This document shows positions 25,009 to 37,025 of a stretch of DNA of 64,000 bases, piece by piece. The translations under genes were made by a program, and so were the position numbers. Source of the DNA: Gymnogyps californianus (Eukaryota; Chordata; Aves; Accipitriformes; Cathartidae); contig NC_059471.1 of NCBI RefSeq assembly GCF_018139145.2, positions 66,164,020-66,228,019 of the forward strand. Direction: 5' to 3'. Numbering within the stretch: the stretch's first letter is position 1; the number at the start of each line of letters is the position of its first letter. The notes under the pieces were generated by a model. It did no database searches. It worked only from the letters and a program-made list of their open reading frames with translations, and had not been told where the DNA came from.

Positions 25009-28000
25009 CTTGTCCTTAGCCATGGCCCTGGCAGTACCCCATCTGGTACTGAAGGAAGAATGGTTTACAATTCCTGAGGCCCAGTTAAAAGGTTTTCTTA
25101 AAAACATGTACCTTTACCATTCTCAGATACATTTTAATGACAGGAAACCATGGTTTGGTTACCAGCTCAGTTAGTTACCTCCTGTTTTAGTTGCTTACGG
25201 TTGCTGAATGCATGTTGTGCAACTCCTTCTACTTAACGTGCTCCAGAATCTTCTCTTGACACCTCTTGACTTGTTTTACCTTTATTATTTGAAGAGATAG
25301 ATATTTTTGTAATATCTTCTGGATGGAAGGCAGATACAAACAGATTGTTTACCTCACCTGATATCCTCACCTATCCTCCTTAGAAACCTTCCAGTTTCTT
25401 CATAAGTCCAGAAGATTCAGCAAATCTCTGACGATATTTTTTTGGTAACACTTGAAGTGAGGTTAATAATGTATTGTAAATTGTTTTTAAAAGAAAGCAG
25501 AAGGGTCTTGGTCAAAACTCCAGATACTTTACATGCTCCCGTAGGCTCTGAACATGGGATACATAACACCAGCCAAGCTGGCAGGTCAGGCGGTGCTGAC
25601 AGCACTGCTGCTTCCATTGCTGCTGTGCCCCATGCCACTCATGGCTGTTTGAACTTAGATCAATGCAAATTTAGCAGCAAACTACGCCTTCCTCTGTCTA
25701 CCACACTCAACCTCTGAAAGAATACCTTCTGCAAGAGAGAATGAATGAAAAGCCCTCTGCCACCTAGCACTCCCAAGTGCTTTTCTAGCTGGAGGTGTGC
25801 ACAGTGTGGCTCCCACCAGACAAGCAAGCATGAGTGCATCCATTCATGGGGTTGGAGTCAGACACCCAGGTGATTTGTGGGCCCTCATCTCACAGTAAGA
25901 GTGAATCAACACCAAAAATCTCTGTAATGCTGGTATTACGTGGGCCCAGGCAGCCAGGCCCAGGTTTGGCCAGGCATCTGACTGCAGCTTCTGCAAGTCA
26001 GAGAGCCCCATGCCAGCCAGAGCAGGGATTTGGGACAGAAGGGGCACCTGAGCCAACCATCTCTCTGCCTTCCTATCCTTGGAAAGGTCTCCAGAGCCTA
26101 AAAAGGTGCCTGAGCCAGCCAGGCCTCAAAGACAGTGCTTCTGTGGAGGACAGCAGCCTCCATGGTTGCCACCTCTCAAGAAGGCCATCTTTATGAAGAA
26201 GGGTGGATTAGACAGACTTCAGGATGAGACAGCCCCGGTACACAGAGACCTCATATCTTTCCAGGTCTATGCGCCAATGTCTTCCAGTTTACAGGGTTTC
26301 AAATCCCTATGGTTTCTTCTGGTAAACATGTTCCTAGCCCATGAGGAAATGGAACAAGAGCCTAATAGAGGATGGAGGTTAACCAGAGATGGTTAGAAGT
26401 GTTGATATTGGACTGATCTTTCTCTCCAGCTCTCTAAATCTGAAGGGAAACTAAACTAGACCTTTCAGACCAGCAGTATAAATGTAAAAATGTATTATCA
26501 GTGTGCCAGGCTTGGCTGCTACGTTTCCCCAGTACCCTATTAGAAAGTGGAAGAGAGCTCCATTAAATAAGAAGCCTAGCTTTTTTTAAAATAAATTTTC
26601 CAATTGTAGGTTATTTCTGTACAATGAAAACTAAATCTTTGGCCACCAAAGATCACTGTTATGCTGAATACCATGACACATTCCACTTCAAAGCATTAGG
26701 ATAGGGAAGTCCTAGGTCAGTGGGTGATGACACAACAAAATTTCTTTAAAGAGCTTAAATGGAACATTGTTGTTGAGATATGGTGCCCTTGCTGAGGGAT
26801 GTCATGAAGGAAACAGCTCCAGCAAACAGCAGAAAAGACTGCAGGAGATGCTAAAAAAAAAAAAAAAGACAAGTGTGGCAATAAGTTAAAAATAAAAATA
26901 AATAAAAAATAGGATGTGGAATGGGAAAGACAGCCAAGAAAAAAATTTAATAAAAGGTATTGGATGAAAGCCCAGAATAGAAGTATAACAAATACAAACA
27001 ACTGGCAAATGTACACATAACAGGGTGGAAATCAGAGTCCATATTCCCCATGCATGCAGAACTGAGCAAACAGAGCTACAGGCAATTTTGGAGAATGGCA
27101 GCTCTGAAGTATCCAGAGTATAAACATTTCTTTTAGGTCACAAGACAGAGAGAGACCAATGCCACCTGTGAAATACTGAGAAGGGAGACGATGTACAAAA
27201 TGGCAACACAATTCAAATATTCCATGTGCCATTTTTGAAGATTTCTGAACAAACCTTCAGAAAAAAAAAGTAATAAAAGTCTCAAAACCAGCTATCATCT
27301 CAGTTGTTATTACAATGCCCCCTCTCTAAAAAGTTTCATAAAGCATGCAAGGGCCTTTTACCCAAGATCACCAAAAAAGTATGAAAACATGTTTCAGATG
27401 TTCTTCTGTATCTCATGGAGATGAGCAATTCACAGTTACTGGTTACACAATGAAATGTTTATTTTTCCATTCACTGAATATTTGCACTATTTCAGGTTTA
27501 TTTGAGAATTTCAAGTAATAAACATTGAATATCATTGTTTATGTTTACTCTAAAATATTTGTGAGATCTTTAATAAAATGCTTGATATCCTGTAGTCAGA
27601 GTTCAAACCGTGAATTTAGTCATAATGTTATAGCTATTTCCTGGCTTGATGAGCATCACTTCTGCAACTGGGAGAGATTTAACAAGCCTCTGAAGAGAGG
27701 GTGTATTTATATAGGATTGAAAGTTTTACATAACTGCAATCCTTCTCCAAGCCTAAACATTGTTTTTGCTAGTCAGAAGAGATGTTTAAGAATAAGGAGA
27801 TGATGTAGTCAATGGTAAAATGTATTAACTGAATGCTATTTTTAAAGTAAGTTTTCTCATTCAGAAAAAAAAATATATATGCTAATTCAGACCAACCTGT
27901 AAAGGATTCGTTATCCTTTTATTTCTTTCTGTCAGAGTTCAGGCTGGGGTTTGGAAAGCTGCTTCCCCTTGCGGGCCCAGCACTATTTCTCTCACTTTAT

Positions 28001-31000
28001 AAAAAGTTCCACTTCCAGGGCAAATACATGAACAAAAAGAATTAAAATTTCTTATCCTCAAGTATTAAGATGGGCATGCTTAGGATTCTTAAAAAAGTAA
28101 TCTCATTAAGTACTTTAAGACACTTAACTTTGAAGTAAGCACACATATACAGAGGTAAATGTCCATATGTAATTGGAGATGGAATAGCTTTAAGTGAAAA
28201 TAGGTTCTTTTTTCACAGTATAAAATACTTCCATGTGAAAATGGGAGGGGAGGGATAAAACTAAAATAAAAATGTCTAAAGGGAAAAGCTAAATAGGTAG
28301 GTAAATACCTACATTGAAAATTAAATTAAAAAATTGTAGCAGAGAAGAGGATGCGGAAATATTTTGGAAGAGTTTCCCTTTATATTAAATAAAGATTTAA
28401 GAAAATGGTAAGTGGCGCTGTTAAACAATTTTCTGGTTCCCAACCTCCTTCAGGTGTCTCAAATCAGAGAAGGAAGATCTGAGACACCTAAGATGAATCA
28501 CCACTTTTGAGAGACTGAGCCCATGATGGAAAAAAATAGCGAAGTTCTTTCTATCTTGTTCAAATCCACATGCACTCTCATGGGGCAGCAAAAATCCCCC
28601 CTTATTCCCAGGTCATGTCTCTTGACAAATTTCGAATACCTGCTCAAAACCATGAAAATGGTGAAGATTTATATAGAAGAGATGGAAGAGTTCACAAAAA
28701 ACTTTTCTAACTTTGTTCACAGAAAAGTCTTGCCTCTCCTTACAAATACTCGCCCAGGAAATTCAGGGACAGGCAGAGTGCAGGCAAAGAAAATTTCATC
28801 TCAGGTCACAGAAGCTTGAGAGAATTATGGACAGAAGAAAATCATGGCTTATAATGGAAAGGATTAGGCAATCGTAAGAGGTAATACAGACATCTCTACC
28901 TCATTAAATGGAATCTGCTTCAGAAGCTGAAACACTTCTTCAGCCAGTTCCTTTTCCTAACCACCACCTTCCTTTTCAAGACAGTTTGGGTTAAAAATAA
29001 AGGCCTTTGGCATGTTTTTAGACCTATCTAGTCCTAAATTCCCTTTCTTTCCAAACAAGACAAACAAGAGTCCCAAATCCTCCTGTCTCAGGGTTAAACC
29101 ACAGACCCACTGGCCTTTGCCTGCTGGATCAAAGCAAAGTCCCAAATGTCCTTTCTGTTCCTCAAGCTGTGTACAAACAGACACCTCTTGCTCTTCTTTT
29201 CTTCTGGCTGCAAGAAGAGAAGCTCCAGGCATCTTTTCTGAGGGTTTCAACAAACACACAGATGTCTCAGGAAAGTTCCTCTCAGCAGATATTTCATCCT
29301 CCTTCAAGAATCCCAATAAACCTCGGTGTTGGCTACAGGGATGTTCCTGTTAAAGAAAATTTTGTACTGACGTGATGGCAATTTTGGGAGGGGTGAGCTC
29401 TGTTTTTCGAAAAGCCAAACGAATGTAGCGAGGCCTTGTCCAGCCAGCAAGCAGAAGGTTGGCCTCCACTTTGCACAAGGCAATGCAAGTATATTTTAAA
29501 AGAAACAAAAGTGTTATATAGGGCTGCACAATGGGAAGCCCACTTTGGTTATGCAGTGGTTCTCCAAGCACAGCTATAGTTTCAAGTACGTCGTAACGAT
29601 AACATACGTGTTTTTATATATACATATATAATGTGCCTGGATTTTAGGATCAGCAGATAAGATGGGCAATGAAGGCTCAGAGGCCTTTCAAACCATTTTG
29701 TGCTGAAAGAAGTGAAGTTCAGACATTACAGACCGAGAGGCTTAAAGAACATTCCAAACAGGTCTGTCAGCAGTTTGTTAAGGTAACATAATGTTCACCA
29801 TTTTGTTACTGATAATGAAGTAAAAACTGCAGTTACAGAGTGCTTTAGCAGAACTTCAAAATCCAAGATGTGGAGGTATTTTACAACCCACAATGCCTTT
29901 ACTACACTGTTACCCACATTTATGAAGTGCTTTAATGGCAGCTTTCACAGGACTATGTGTACCAATCCTGCTGGTGTAAACCCCTCAACTCACTGAGGAT
30001 TTAGCAAACAATGTATGGGGGCTTAAAGGAAAAGCACCCCTTTTTACAAAAGGAGACCACATGTGGGTGTCTAAAACCAAAAGGACTCTTGAAAAACACT
30101 GGGAACAGACATTAACTGATTAAATTTTCATACTGCACTAAGTTATTAGCCAGGCACGAACGATCATGTTCAGGAGAAAAGATGATGAGGATAAGAAGGT
30201 TGTTGCTCTTATTACCCAAAGAATTACAGAAAGTTAATATCAAACAGAGCAGATTTCACATGACTGGAAAAATATAGGTGTGAAAGGAAAAGAGATTATT
30301 GGTAAAATGGTTGGCATGGGCTACTCAATTCAACAGCTTTGTGGAAGTGATTTACATCTATGCCATTTAGATATTAGGCATTGCTGGAAGAAAATAAAAG
30401 CAATGAAAGTTTTAATATTCTTCTCTCCAGAAACATCATGGTTAGATTTTTCCTATAAAACATTAGTTCAGGTTTTACAGAGTAGGTAATTAAATGTTTA
30501 CAAATACACTGCCCTTACAACTGGAGTGGCAGCAACAGCGAGAATCCCTTTCAAATTATACTTGTGAGTAAGAACAGAATGTATTCGGTGCTACTGTTTG
30601 ATATGAAACAGTACTGATATGAAAAAAGTTGTGCTGATTCAGTCTTTACATCCAGGGCTCCACAATCAAAAATATGGCACATCATAGAAAAAATTATCCC
30701 AATAAGGCTAACGCATTTTATACTGGTGGTGAAAAAGCCAATATCTGAAGTTGCTCCCAATTTAAACTATTCATAAACTTCCCTTTACCACAGTCATCTC
30801 CAGAGGGTTAAACTTTTGGTATGATTGCAGGGATGTCACAGGATACAAGTCTGCAGGGAACTTCTCTGTAACCCTGTAACCCTCACCTCGAAAGAACAGC
30901 CTGTTTGCCCTCACTACGTGTGGAAATACTTAGGCCCTGTGAGTAACAATACCATTAAATTTGAAATCAAATCAGACCAAATAAGACACATCTCATTTTG

Positions 31001-33120
31001 TCTCATAAAAAATGGAGAATCCATCACTCTTCTCCTTTTTAAAAATGTGAGAGGTAGTTGTTCCATCCTTTCACTCACCCAGGGTACGAACGACGTGCTT
31101 GAATTTCTTTCTTGGCAGCAAGGAAGCAAATCTGTGTGACACAAGAGCTGCAAACTGGTAAGTGTCTCTCTGTAATCTAACCCAAGTCACTAGCATATCT
31201 CTATATCCTGCTGGCTATGACACTAGCTTAAAACAGAGTATATTAAAAGAACAGTATTTTGACCCATGTTCCAGGCACCGTAACAGGTCATTAAACAGCC
31301 AAAGAGCAAAATACAGTTCCAGATTCATCTGCTAAGGTTACTGAATGGTAAAGTACAGGGGGCAGAAAGTAAAAAGTTTTCTCCTTCCCTGATCTTCATG
31401 GAGTCAGACCTCTAATTCCTACTGACACTTCACTCTGACAGGGCATAGTTCTTCAGGTTTGGGGGTTTTAGAGTGGGTTTTTTTTGGTTCTGGGCTTTTT
31501 CTCTTTTCATTCTGACAACATATGTTTACATAGCATACTTGTGTCTGAGAGCCAAGACCAGAAACGGTCTCAGGAAGGAATAGAAACCAAGTTATATAGG
31601 TGTGATTTACAATGATGTGGTTTTCCTGATGGACTGTAAAAGACTATGAAAAGCTCTGGTCATTCTTTGCATCTTGCCTAGTGCTGTGTTAGGTCCTTGT
31701 AAGGAGGACTGCAGTGATGACTGTTGCTGGTTGTGACTACTGCAGATGTGGTCCACCATGACCGGCACCAGCTTCAGTGGTGATGTTACTCAGTTTAAAA
31801 GGCACTGATAACCATTGTTTAGTTTCTTCAGGCAGCACACACTTCCTAAGGAGCAAAGACTTCTGGCCAGATAACTACAGGAAGAATTCCTATTTTGTTT
31901 AATATTTTTTGTCCAATCTGCTTTCAGGATCCTTTTATGGCTACAATTATTTGTTACATGTATTACTGTAGGCTTCCTACTTGTGCACTGACTCTCTACC
32001 AGGAGTTCTGGTAGATGAATCAAGCCCTCAGTATCCATGCCTGAGGAAGCTGAATCACCCTGCCATTTCCACTGACTGTATCAACTAGACACAGCTGACC
32101 ATAAGGGAGGCCTGGGCTCCTAGTCCCTATGTGGCACCTACACGTACATATCTAAATACAAGCATCCTGACCCAGAGCTGAGCTCCACCCTGTAAGTCTA
32201 GGAGAATACAGTAGACATGAGAAGTGGATGAGAGGGTGGTGGTTTCTGCATCATCTAAGAGATGGTGGTTTCTGTACACCAGCAAACTAACCATTTTCAG
32301 GATCTTTGCTGGCATAACAGAAGAGCCTCAAGAAGAGATCTGATAAAACGAGATGAAATGCAAATTTTTAGGAGAAGCTTTCTTCTAAAGTGCAGAGAGC
32401 AAGAAGACGCTTGTTTGAATGTTGAGTGAGTGAGTAATGAAGGTAGGAGTTTTCCTAGCAGTACCAAATAAGGTGGGAAATAGCCATAGAAGAAGGTACA
32501 AGTCAGTGGAGCGACATCATGGTCCAAGAGCCCACCTTTTCAGCAGACTACACGCTACCCTTTGGGATCCTTGTCTTCGACAGCAAGGAAACAGCTCACC
32601 TCTTGGTACCAAGACAGGATGTGAGGTTGAGGATGGGAATGGCATGTAGAGAGACACTGAGGACGTCAATCTAGAGATGGTTCCCATAGTGCACTGGAGG
32701 CCTCTGGAGGAAATACAGGAAAGGTCAGTAGAGAATCACAGCTGCCTGCCTGCCCTGGAGCCCCCTGGAAGTACAACGCATGCAGCTGGGGCCACAGAGG
32801 CACCCAGCCTCTCAGATCATAGCCCAGAAAATTGCAGCTGCAGCCAAGAACCGCAAGTACAGCCTCCACCCCCTGTGAACATTACAGAAGTCTTTAAGTG
32901 GCCTTTGGGGTGCACATTGGGCCCTGCCAGCCATCTCCTAGAAAAAGCAGGACCCTACAAAGATCCAACATTACAGCAAGTGCAGATTAACACTCCCCAG
33001 ATAAGACCGCTCAGGCTGCCCCCTCCACCATCACTTGAGTTTGGGTTGCACATCCCTTGCCTTCCTGAAGAACATCCTGAAATCATTCCGGTTCAGTCAG
33101 TGGCATTGTGCGGGCCAAAC
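25009..33120. other. Long unique non-coding stretch
   Basis: 8.1 kb without a recognisable gene or repeat family apart from short A/T runs (A-run near 26851-26866, TA-rich run near 29613-29632). The 151-codon frame 32677-33132 is proline-rich and runs up to the CpG-rich segment. It has no known domain, and a coding role is unsupported. Confidence 0.45.
28452..28489. repeat. 14-bp inverted repeat with 10-base loop
   Basis: The left arm AGGTGTCTCAAATC (28452-28465) and right arm GATCTGAGACACCT (28476-28489) pair at 13 of 14 positions around a 10-base purine-rich loop. The stem is too short for a typical pre-miRNA hairpin. It could be the core of an old palindromic element. Confidence 0.75.
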
Positions 33121-33720
33121 CACCCAGGGTGACATCCAGGTGGGACTTCAGAGGCACACGCACATGTCCGTGTAGCCACGGACAAACACGCTCCCTACGG
33201 ATCAGCTCAGACGCAGGATCAATAACCACCAGTGACCCAGCAGTCTCAGACACGGCGGCTGCAGCTCGTCTCGCGGCTGAGGAGGGGCTGCCACGATGAA
33301 CGGGAATGCCATGCTGGTGTTAGGCATACTGTCACGTAGCAGCAGTACCTCCGTGAGCTGGTCTTGGCAGACGAGGAGGGAGCAACGCACAGCTGCCGCG
33401 GGGCTTCCCAGAGGCAGGTACGAGCTGGGTGTTGTGGGGCTGATGAGCTGTTGCCAAAGCTCCCCTGGGAAGCGCTGTACCTGTCATTCATGCAGGGACA
33501 GCCTCGCGCACGCCTGGCTTCATACACAGGGCTGGAGCGGGAGTGAGGACGCCATGAGCGCCAAGGACGGCCTGAGGAGGCCTCTGACCACCGAACTTTT
33601 GGGCCAGAGCACAGCACTGGTCTCATCAGTTTTAAGAGAGCCACTTAGCTGCCTAAATGAAGGCGACAACGTCTTACAAGATGGCTCTGTGTGGAGTCAG
33701 CGGTAATCAGCTCTGTTCTG
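33121..33720. promoter_or_regulatory. CpG-rich segment, possible small CpG island
   Basis: By hand count there are 29 CpG dinucleotides in 33121-33600 and 3 more by 33720, in sequence that is roughly 55-60% GC. That gives an observed/expected ratio near 0.7, whereas the surroundings are AT-rich and almost CpG-free. In birds such segments usually mark promoters active in the germ line. Frames of 132-136 codons on both strands (33644-33246 and 33296-33706) overlap and are probably by-products of GC content. It might be the promoter of a non-coding RNA or the first exon of an unrecognised gene; no start site can be fixed. Confidence 0.45.
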
Positions 33721-34189
33721 CATTCATGGCAGCTTCGGGGACACTGAGGCTTATTTTAGCCTGGTGCATAATCCTGAGACGCAGCTCCTTGTCTTACTCC
33801 CTAATTATGCACCACCATACATTCCTTGTTAATTTGTATACAGAGCGGTAATCTCACCGAAGATCCTGTGTCACAGGTAAATCAGGTTATTACTGTGACA
33901 TGTTACTGTTACAGCTTAGAAATTCCTGTAGTCATTATTCATATTTGCTACACATAACCATTGTGGAATTACACAGAAAAGAAATGGTTTTAAGATTAAA
34001 CATGTCAAAATCCAGAATATTGTGGTGCCTATTATTTCAGTTTTATTTTTGTTTCCCATGTTTGCATGTTTATACAATGCTCCAGGTAAATGCTCCCCCA
34101 TGGTTTTTTTTTATCATTGTCATATTATCAGGGCATGCAATATAAGAAACAGATCTGTTAAAGCACCAGTGATGTCTCTATTGGCAGAC

Positions 34190-34430
34190 TTATAAAAGAG
34201 CTTGGTGGCCTTGGTTAATTAGCCATGTAATAAACCAGAACTGAAAGAGCCTATTCCCACAAACCATAGCACAGCACCCCTCCACCCCCCGCTTGTCAGA
34301 GAGGCTCTGAATGGGAAGTCAGCCGACACAATGCAAAGTGCAGCCACTTAGCCTTAGAGCCCTTTGGAATATATGCAAAGATTCACAAAGACATTTCCTT
34401 CCAGCCACTGATTAAGAAACAGTCTTTAAA
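34190..34430. other. Candidate conserved non-coding element
   Basis: Repeat-free segment with TTAATTAGCCATGTAATAAA (34214-34233), a typical homeodomain cluster, followed by a GC-balanced part ending near CCACTGATTAAGAAACAG. Conservation cannot be shown from one sequence. Confidence 0.25.
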
Positions 34431-36779
34431 ACAAAAAGATAAGTTTTCTGAATACTTGTGGCAGTTATTGCTCTTCTTTTATGGGCTGGTACTGCTTAAG
34501 TTATATTTAGATAAATGTGTATCTTTCTGAAGCCTCACAACACTCGTATTTCAAAAAAATCTTTAAAAATTCTTCTATTTCAGAAATGTTTTCTATGAAT
34601 TCTCTGATTTGTTTTCATGTTTATTTCAGATATTCCAAATAGAAAAAACCCCAACCCTTTTATTAATTAATAGCTAATATCATATTAAGTGTAATTTATT
34701 TTGTACTCTTATGGCGCAGTCCTCTTGAATTGTAAATCATGTTAATACAAATTATATGGAAAAGTGTTACATGTATTTCTGTTGCTCACTTGATTTGACT
34801 AAAAAGTAAACCTAAAAAGTTAGAACTATACTATAAAAATAAAATGGTTGGCCTTTTATCTGAGGGCAGGAAGTAAAATGAATACAAATTTTTAGCAGAT
34901 TCTTTGACTTTATCCTATCACACTCTTTAGAAATAAAAGCTTATTTAAGTACAAGTAAGAATCACTACAGTTTTAAATTCACCCAAACGTCAGTTCACAA
35001 CAAGCATAACCGCAATTAACCACACAGCCAGAGTTAGTATTTTCTTCTGCAAGTGTAATAGTTTTTCTGATTGTTACAGGAGTTAGTTCTATCTTAAGTA
35101 AACTTGTGTGAAGCCCATGACTGCTATGCTTTCATGGCACGCTCCTGAGCTCTGGCACAACACAGAAAACAAACAAAAAACCCCAAACCCCTAAGAGAAG
35201 CTAACACTGGTTTTCGTTATCATCAGCTGTTACTTCCATACAGGACAGTGACTTTCATGATTTTCGTTTCATAGAAAAAAACTATATCAACATCAGCAGT
35301 GTCTTTAATTAAAGTTATTTTTTGCTTCAGAACGCTTTTCATTTTCCAAGTAAATGTTAAAATTACGGTGTTCCTATGCAGTGAAACTAATGAATATCAC
35401 TCTCATTTTAAATCCTATACATCTGTTCATCCATTCAGAATTGTTTTAGCTGCAGTCATTTCTTTCAGTACTGCAGATCATAGTAAATTCACATGAACAG
35501 AGAGTTTCGCTGGGTCTGCCAAACAGTCTCCATGATCCTGGGGAAGTTTTAGAATATCAAGCACAACAACATCCTCGACAAATCTGAGATTACAGCTGGT
35601 TGATAGTAGAGTATCCAAGAACAAAATTTTTCCTAGATATTCTTGATCGTCAAATCCCAAAGTAAAGTGGGAGATGTACTTTAGGCAAAATATATTTGCT
35701 AAATCATTCTCTGTGTTTTCTGATGTGATCTAAGAGATGTCTGGACTGTATCTAAAGGCTCAGGAAGCTACATAGCTGCATGGCTCAGCAGCTCATTCGA
35801 TAGACAATGTGTGTGTGTGTGTGTGTTTATTCACATTCATAAAATTGAAGATTTTGCTCCACGTACTATAAATACAAATGCTAGTACTCACACAGGAATG
35901 TGAGCAATCCCCATGACTTGCTGTAAGAATATGAATAAACAATTCAGGATCAGACACTTCAGCTGAATTTTCCATTCAGTGTTCAGCTTCTAGCATGACT
36001 ACAGCCATGTAAAAAAAGCTTAATTAGATAGGGAGAGAGATAGGTACGTGCTGATACAAGGGGCCATTATAGCTTACCGTGAAGTTGCAGAAAATACCAG
36101 CAAACAAAGAGGAAGAGAACAGGGAACCGTGAGTTAGTCACTCTCCTTAGATCCTGATACTGTAAACACTTCTGCAAGGCAAACCAACGGGGCCCTTCCC
36201 AAGAATGAAGCTGGGCACAGGTTTAAGACTTAGTAGGACTGGGGCTCTTTCTTACAATTCAAAAATGTTATGCTATCTAAGGTACAATTTGTTGGTGGTA
36301 TAACAGTCCCACCAAGAAGACTCAGTAGATACTGAAAATACACGTGAACTGCGATCTCCTCTGGCAGACCCTGGTCCTGCCACGTCCCACATGGCAGTGC
36401 AACCACACTAAGGGCCCAGGAGCACAGTGGTGCATCCCCAGGCTGCGATCCGGGGCATGGGGAGACGGGTTGGAGATGTCCCAGGTCAGTCCAGCATATC
36501 ACTGGGGAAATCCTGAGGGCGTCAGTGCAGAAGCTGGCTCAATTCCCGTAGAGGGTTGCCACTGCTGCACAAGCGTATACCCAGGAGTGTATTTTCCTGA
36601 CTGCAAAAAGCGTGCATCCCAGAAGAGAAAAGTTTGGAAATGTCAGCTGCAGGTATGTCAGCTCTCTGATTTCCAGCTCCTTCAGGTCTGCAGTTGCTAA
36701 GGCTGGAGGAGGATGCCCTCCTCTGGCTACGGATCCCCTTTTCATCAAGCCTCGGAGGCTGAAGAGAAATCACTTTGAA
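34431..36779. other. Unique non-coding sequence
   Basis: AT-rich, no gene recognised. It contains the short (TG)n listed separately and GC-richer sequence at 36340-36540 with frames on both strands that carry no signature. Confidence 0.45.
35808..35826 (+). repeat. (TG)n microsatellite
   Basis: About nine uninterrupted TG units. A short, probably polymorphic dinucleotide repeat. Confidence 0.9.
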
Positions 36780-37025
36780 CACTGAGGCGGGGAGCTGGAG
36801 GCAATTACTTGTGATTGATAGCACTAAATATGAAACCGCATGTACCTCATCCATGAAGCATGGAATCAGCAGCATATTGTTAGTGGGGGAGATGAATGGG
36901 GCTTGAGATAACCTTGGCAAATTAGGCATATGTTAGCATTAAGCTTTGTCAGTAAGCAGGCTATAAATTACAGACATATTGTAACTCCATAAACTCATCT
37001 AATGAATTGAATGACAGTGGTAATT
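36780..37025. other. Candidate conserved non-coding element
   Basis: Repeat-free, about 40% GC, with many short factor-like words (TGATTGATAG at 36812-36821, TAATGAATTGAATGACAG ending at 37017) and no frame. It is chosen by composition only. Confidence 0.25.

Noticed and set aside
25230..25440. Segment resembling decayed antisense LINE sequence
   Set aside because: Resemblance is limited to scattered words without the expected order.
32677..33132. 151-codon proline-rich frame
   Set aside because: No domain, no family resemblance and no clear splice or start context; kept only as a note beside the CpG-rich segment.
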